A stretch of DNA of 64,000 bases from positions 496,001-560,000 of the forward strand of contig VZSE01006607.1 in NCBI GenBank assembly GCA_013398275.1, read 5' to 3'. Below the pieces are notes generated by a model. The model saw only the letters and a list, made by a program, of their open reading frames with translations, was not told the DNA's origin and ran no database searches. The translations under genes were made by a program, and so were the position numbers. The number at the start of each line of letters is the position of its first letter. Position 1 is the first letter of the stretch. Source of the DNA: Promerops cafer (taxonomy: Eukaryota > Chordata > Aves > Passeriformes > Nectariniidae). Shown one piece after another: positions 60,301 through 64,000 of this stretch.

Positions 60301-63300
60301 CTATTAATAGCAATAAATTCATATGACCTGTTCTACAAGCAGCCTGCCTCACACAACACCTGATTTCATCTATAAATATATTATTACCTGACAGCCTGCT
60401 CATAATAAGCACCACTATCATCAGGAACAGCCTCAGGTGTCTGCTGTCTTTCCTCAGGTTCCTCCCCTTCCTCCTCTGATTCTAAATAAGGTTAGAAAAC
60501 AAAAAAATTAACACACATCTTTAGTATGAGGCTAAATACAAAATACAGGTGAAGTTTCTGCCAAAGAGCACACAGGAAGCACTTTTGAGATGTGACACGA
60601 AACAGACATTTTTTTATATTTCCACTATTACTTTGGTTACTGTTTTTGACCAAGGTTAAAAAACATGTCCCAAATACTTCGGAGAATCAGATTTAACCTA
60701 CAAATCTGACTGCAACTGCTAAAATAAGTCTTACAGTTCTTGTAATAGAAACAGATTACACCAGAAAAATAATCATCTGAATGTCACAACTCCTTGCTGG
60801 ACTGTAAAGAACTACAGGCAAGGAAAAAACCTACAAGCACATGAAATTTAACACTGATCTGTCTTCTCCAGCAAGAATATTTCCTTTGATCTGGGAATAG
60901 AATATTGATATAGATCCAGAACCAAACACCAAAAGAACCATCCAAAAATTTCTTCTACTTACCCTCTGGAGGCTCAGTATCAGAGTCCCCAAAAACCTCA
61001 TCCTGGTAGCGGAAGATATCGTTGTGGACATAGAACTTGTTTGCAACCGAGCCCTAAAAGCAAATCAAAGGGAAGAACTCAATCAACTACAACAATCCAG
61101 TAATGTAAAAATTGAAATAATGAGAGAAAGGTTTGAGCAAATCATCCTTCCCACAAGATTAATCCAAATTTGCCTCTTTTAAAGAAAATAATGTTATTTG
61201 GGGCAGGAAAGCAAGAAAGAAAAAAGACATCACTCCTAACAAGTCACATATGGATGGAACAAAGGAAAAAAAAATTGCTGAAGTGCTTTTAATTCCAACA
61301 GCTCACAACACTGAAGAAGTGTGAGTGACAACTTCCTGGTGTCTAAAGCATCAATTTTTATCTCAAAGTCATATTGGAAAACAGAGTGATCTTACAACAC
61401 TCCTTTTTCACTACTATTTTCAATTATGTGAACTGCTTTGCTAAAAAAAGTCTATTTAAAAATGCCACTTCAAATGCCAAGTCAGCACTTCATGAACAAG
61501 AAAAGATGAAACCCATATTTTCAAGTGACAGGAAGCATTCCCCTCTTTCTACTACTTCTTTTTCAGTAAAAAGACCAGTTGCTAGGAGAGCAAATCTAAG
61601 AGATCATAATTATGATACACTTAAGAAAAAAACATGTTGGACTAACCTAGGAGTCCAAAGTCACGATATTTATAACTGATTTCAATATCCAAGGTTAATG
61701 TACAATCATACAGAAGTAGTGTAATCTCCAAAGGAATTTTTAGAAGGTAACTGCTGAATTTTGTGGCAAGCTACCTTTGAGACTGCAACCCTGAGGCCCT
61801 GTGAGAACCCCCTGGCAGCCCAGCACACCCACCTCAGGGGCGAGCACGAAGGTCTGCATGAACCTGCGCACGGGCTGCATGTTATTGGAGAGCTCCCCCA
61901 TCACCTGCACCACCACCCCATCGTTGAGGGTGGCGTGGGCGTCCACGTGACGGATCTTTGTGTGGCAATCCTTGAAGTTTAGTGACAGCACCTTCTTGTG
62001 GATATCCTAAGAAAGAAAGGTACACGTGGGTTATGCTGCAGAAGCCATTTCTGCCAAGTTAGCAGCTTTCAGAGAAAGCAAAACAATAAAAAATAGTTTA
62101 AGATACATTCCCTAACTCTGGAGGGAAAGCTTGGCAGGATGCTTGTTAAGTTTGCTTTGCAAGCAATTTTACATTATGAGCTATCTATAAGGGAAGCACA
62201 TTTTGACTAACTATTGCTGTCTACAGTCGAGAGGGATTTTTTTTCTCCCCATTTTTTTTCTTTTACAGAAAGCACTTGAATAGGGTGGGGGTGAATCACA
62301 GCTGGATACATTTCTTTTCTCAACCATAAAGGTGATAAAATAGAAGGAAAGAACAGCTTTCTTTTTTCAAGTTCTTACAGATTGCCCATAGACTGCGTCA
62401 GCTGGTTTTCCATTGGAATCCAAGCCACCGTGGACATAGGAAGAGTTCTTTCCATAAAACCTGTTGGAAAGAAATATTTTAATGCCAAGCTTCGCTGTGT
62501 AAGAACATTGAGCCTCTACATTACAGTGCCCTATGAATAATACTCTTTTAAGTAAGTTTCCTGTCTAAACCACTAGAATAAGGCCACAAAATCTCATCAT
62601 CCTGTTACCAATCTGGAGGTGGGGGAAAAAGAAAGTTTCCTCATGTAAGCTGTAGCATTCAGGTGTGTCAGAGACCCAGGCACCAATAGCCAAAACCAAA
62701 GTCTCATGGTACCTCATGATCCAATCCCATTATATCCTTTCTGCATGAGGTCCCCAAAGCAACACCCTGAACATCTGGGATGCTGAAAGGCTCCCCCCCT
62801 CAAGTTCTGATTTCAAGCTTAGCAAGGCACAACAGGACTGTTTTGCTCTTCTACAGTAAAAAAAGTATGGCAGGTAAATCTTCCTTTCTGTAACTGAGAG
62901 GTTACCAGCTGAAATGCCCTAAGCACCGTGGTACTGCACTCTGCCAGCAGATAAAAGACTGGAATGGATTCCATGGCACAGAGTCAACTGTCCTCTGACC
63001 CAAAGGGATGGGATCAGTTGTCCACCTAAGTGGAGAAACACTCTGAGAAAGTGTTCCTGAGACTGGAAGGGGGAAGGTTTCAGAAACTTTATCTGGCTAC
63101 TCAAAACACAGCAAAACAAAGTGTATCTTCATAAACAAGACTAGTTTCAGGAAGGGTACCTGTCAAACCAAACAGGACCCATTTGTTTAGATAATGGATT
63201 ATAGTTTGCTGCATATCCATAATTTCCTGACTTTTCTTTAAGAAAGCTGGTGTGACTCCCGAGAGAGACCAGTACACAAGCACACAACTTATTCAATGCT

Positions 63301-63743
63301 TCCCCCTAGTCAGGGGGCATTTTATCAAGCCAAAAACTACAGAAATGCTTAACTAAGTGGTATTTCTCCAACTTCAATTTATATTGATTACAAGCAGAAG
63401 TGGCAAGCAGCATTTCAGTTAGAACCAGAACTCAGATATTTAAAGAATTCCTGTAATCTTTATTATCCATCTTTTAACCCAGCTGATCAAAACCAGAAGT
63501 AAATGACGCTCACCATCTTGAATAAATTAGTTTTTTAAGTGACCAAATTCAGCAAGCTAAGACATAGTAATAAGATCATTCACCAATTTTGGCACACAAG
63601 TTAAGAAATTCACACCGAAAACCAGCTCAAAGTGAAGCAGAGCTTTACCTGTGCAAATAGTCAGGTGCTTGGTTCAGCAGGGTATAGTACTGCCTCACGA
63701 ATTCCCGCCCGACCAGCAGGGGACTTGGCTTCTCCATCACCAT
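57117..63743 (-). CDS. G3BP1: G3BP1, stress-granule assembly factor (complete ORF, eleven coding exons)
   Basis: A cytoplasmic RNA-binding scaffold that nucleates stress granules by RNA-dependent condensation and partners with Caprin-1 and USP10. On the minus strand the exons are 63743-63649, 62460-62379, 62006-61833, 61053-60963, 60481-60388, 60017-59813, 59373-59272, 58881-58770, 58422-58297, 58188-58079 and 57323-57117. They give 465 residues (human 466). Regions: NTF2-like dimer domain 1-139 with F33 of the FGDF-binding pocket, acidic region about 140-220, PxxP/basic region about 230-335, and RRM about 338-415 (LFVGNL at 341-346, KLPNFGFVVF at 375-384). The RGG tail is about 420-463. S149 and S232, known phospho-sites in mammals, fall at the same numbers. 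The C-terminus (PRGPGGTRGGLGGG to IGQRQ) identifies G3BP1 rather than G3BP2. The 5' non-coding exon is outside the window. Confidence 0.97.
58079..58188 (-). CDS. G3BP1: G3BP1 exon, RRM with RNP1
   Basis: 110 bp. It encodes YGNVVELRINSGGKLPNFGF followed by VVFDDPEPVQKILSNR (362-397). RNP1 with its aromatic residues (NFGFVVF) is intact. It is separated from the preceding exon by an intron of only 108 bp. Confidence 0.97.
58297..58422 (-). CDS. G3BP1: G3BP1 exon, linker and start of RRM (RNP2)
   Basis: 126 bp. It encodes REGEQGDVETRRIVRYPDSH followed by QLFVGNLPHDVDKSELKDFFQ (320-360). RNP2 LFVGNL is present. The acceptor ends in AAG (TGTTCAAG) rather than the usual CAG/TAG, a weak site that may lower splicing efficiency. 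Confidence 0.97.
58526..58551. repeat. Inverted repeat with 10-bp arms in a G3BP1 intron
   Basis: ATTGATTCAT, a 6-nt spacer, then ATGAATCAAT. It is located about 100 bp upstream of the RNP2 exon in transcript terms, in an AT-rich intron. It may be chance in such composition. Confidence 0.7.
58770..58881 (-). CDS. G3BP1: G3BP1 exon, Pro/Arg/Gln-rich linker
   Basis: 112 bp. It encodes PRPEAKPESQTPPQRPQRDQ followed by RVREQRTSIPPQRGPRP (282-318). This is the disordered basic/proline-rich linker that balances the acidic region in the G3BP condensation switch. Confidence 0.96.
59272..59373 (-). CDS. G3BP1: G3BP1 exon, conserved TFSWASVTSKNLPPSG segment
   Basis: 102 bp in phase 0. It encodes TFSWASVTSKNLPPSGAVPV followed by SGIPPHVVKVPVSQ (248-281). 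The upstream intron ends with a long T run followed by AAAG, another AAG-type acceptor. As a phase-0 multiple of three, the exon could be skipped without a frame shift. Confidence 0.96.
59813..60017 (-). CDS. G3BP1: G3BP1 exon, acidic low-complexity region
   Basis: 205 bp. It encodes residues 180-247 with Glu/Pro repeats (EPEPEAEPEQEPEQE) and ends AVQEDSR. S232 of the SPSPAPAD motif corresponds to the mammalian phospho-site. The repeat-like GAG/CCT composition makes this the most variable part of the protein. Confidence 0.96.
60388..60481 (-). CDS. G3BP1: G3BP1 exon, acidic region with S149
   Basis: 94 bp. It encodes SEEEGEEPEERQQTPEAVPD followed by DSGAYYEQAV (149-178) after the split codon for E148. 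S149 is the regulatory phosphorylation site known in mammals, within an acidic casein-kinase-2-like context. Confidence 0.96.
60963..61053 (-). CDS. G3BP1: G3BP1 exon, end of NTF2-like domain
   Basis: 91 bp. It encodes GSVANKFYVHNDIFRYQDEV followed by FGDSDTEPPE (118-147). The FYVHNDIFRYQDEVFG strand closes the NTF2-like dimer fold. The GDSD ending resembles G3BP2 more than mammalian G3BP1. Confidence 0.97.
61833..62006 (-). CDS. G3BP1: G3BP1 exon, NTF2-like domain core
   Basis: 174 bp (58 codons, phase 0). It encodes DIHKKVLSLNFKDCHTKIRH and continues through RRFMQTFVLAPE (60-117). The CHTKIRHVDAHATL and GVVVQVMG stretches are hallmarks of the G3BP NTF2-like domain. Confidence 0.97.
62379..62460 (-). 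CDS. G3BP1: G3BP1 exon, NTF2-like domain with F33 pocket
   Basis: 82 bp. It encodes FYGKNSSYVHGGLDSNGKPA followed by DAVYGQS (33-59) between a CCAACAG acceptor and a GTAAGA donor. F33 lines the groove that accepts FGDF peptides from USP10-type partners. Confidence 0.97.
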
Positions 63744-63755
63744 TTCTTTGGTCAA
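63649..63755 (-). CDS. G3BP1: G3BP1 first coding exon with start codon
   Basis: The ATG is at 63743 on the minus strand. It encodes MVMEKPSPLLVGREFVRQYY followed by TLLNQAPDYLH. Twelve leader bases (TTGACCAAAGAA) precede it after a TTTTCAG acceptor at 63756-63758, so the cap site lies in an upstream non-coding exon beyond the window. An alternative acceptor (CTATAG) seven bases farther would only lengthen the leader. Confidence 0.96.
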
Positions 63756-63758
63756 CTG

Positions 63759-64000
63759 AAAACTATAGAAAAAAACCAAAAGCTCCAATAAACCATGAGC
63801 ATTTCAAATGGCTGTTCACATCCTGATTGCATAAGCCACCTAATCACAGCGGAAGGCACGCACCAGGACTGTTTTACCCCTGTAAGCAGTTTAAGCAATG
63901 TGTTTTCAGAGTCATCAGAGTTTGGGTGCCAGGGAAAGGATTCCTGGGTACCAAACCAGAGGTGGGAGAGGCTGCAAGGCCGAGGGAGGTCACGTCATAA
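63759..64000 (-). other. Part of the G3BP1 5' intron
   Basis: Lies upstream of the first coding exon in transcript direction and has no CpG enrichment. It is therefore intron rather than promoter. The promoter and non-coding exon should be to the right of the window. Confidence 0.7.

Larger units (their letters stand above)
57324..63648 (-). other. G3BP1 introns
   Basis: Ten GT-AG introns lie between the coding exons, from 108 bp (58189-58296) to 1188 bp (62461-63648). I saw no snoRNA-like C/D or H/ACA arrangement, no CR1 copy and no extra coding exon. The compact structure is typical of avian housekeeping genes. Confidence 0.75.

Noticed and set aside
57117..63743. Alternative assignment to G3BP2
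   Set aside because: The C-terminal RGG tail, acidic region and neighbour GLRA1 all indicate G3BP1. Only parts of the NTF2-like domain look G3BP2-like.

Overview
The window is nuclear DNA from a vertebrate, almost certainly a bird. It has spliced genes with GT-AG introns, a CpG-rich promoter, and fragments of CR1, the dominant avian LINE family. It holds one complete gene and most of a second, arranged tail to tail. There are no operons, CRISPR arrays, phage genes or recognisable RNA genes.

GLRA1 (glycine receptor alpha-1 subunit) is on the plus strand. All nine coding exons lie between 5661 and 41946 and join without a frame break into a 450-residue subunit. Its start sits in a CpG-rich block (about 5270-5900) that carries a near-consensus RE1/NRSE (REST-binding) element about 150 bp before the ATG. 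Intron 1 is 15 kb, and introns 2-4 and 8 are 2-8 kb. These introns contain CR1 remnants, a 160-bp direct duplication, a perfect hairpin, an intronic CpG/octamer block, a CRE-containing block and several AT/homeodomain-motif-rich stretches that look like candidate regulatory DNA. Exon 9 keeps a tandem alternative acceptor that would add the eight residues SPMLNLFQ, the known alpha-1-ins variant of mammals.

G3BP1 (stress-granule RNA-binding protein) is on the minus strand. Eleven coding exons from 63743 down to 57117 give a complete 465-residue ORF. The non-coding first exon and promoter must lie beyond the right edge of the window. The NTF2-like, acidic, proline-rich, RRM and RGG regions are all present.

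The 15 kb between the two stop codons (41947-57116) holds both 3' UTRs, whose ends cannot be fixed from sequence alone. It also has a small isolated CpG cluster near 44390 and a short tandem duplication near 51040. The first 5.3 kb is gene-poor DNA upstream of GLRA1.

The two genes are not functionally linked: one encodes an inhibitory chloride channel at synapses, the other a cytoplasmic condensate scaffold. Their adjacency matches the conserved G3BP1-GLRA1 synteny known from mammals. I found no previously undescribed multi-gene system. The most informative observations are the RE1 element at the GLRA1 start, the conserved tandem acceptor of exon 9, and the clustered candidate regulatory elements in the introns.
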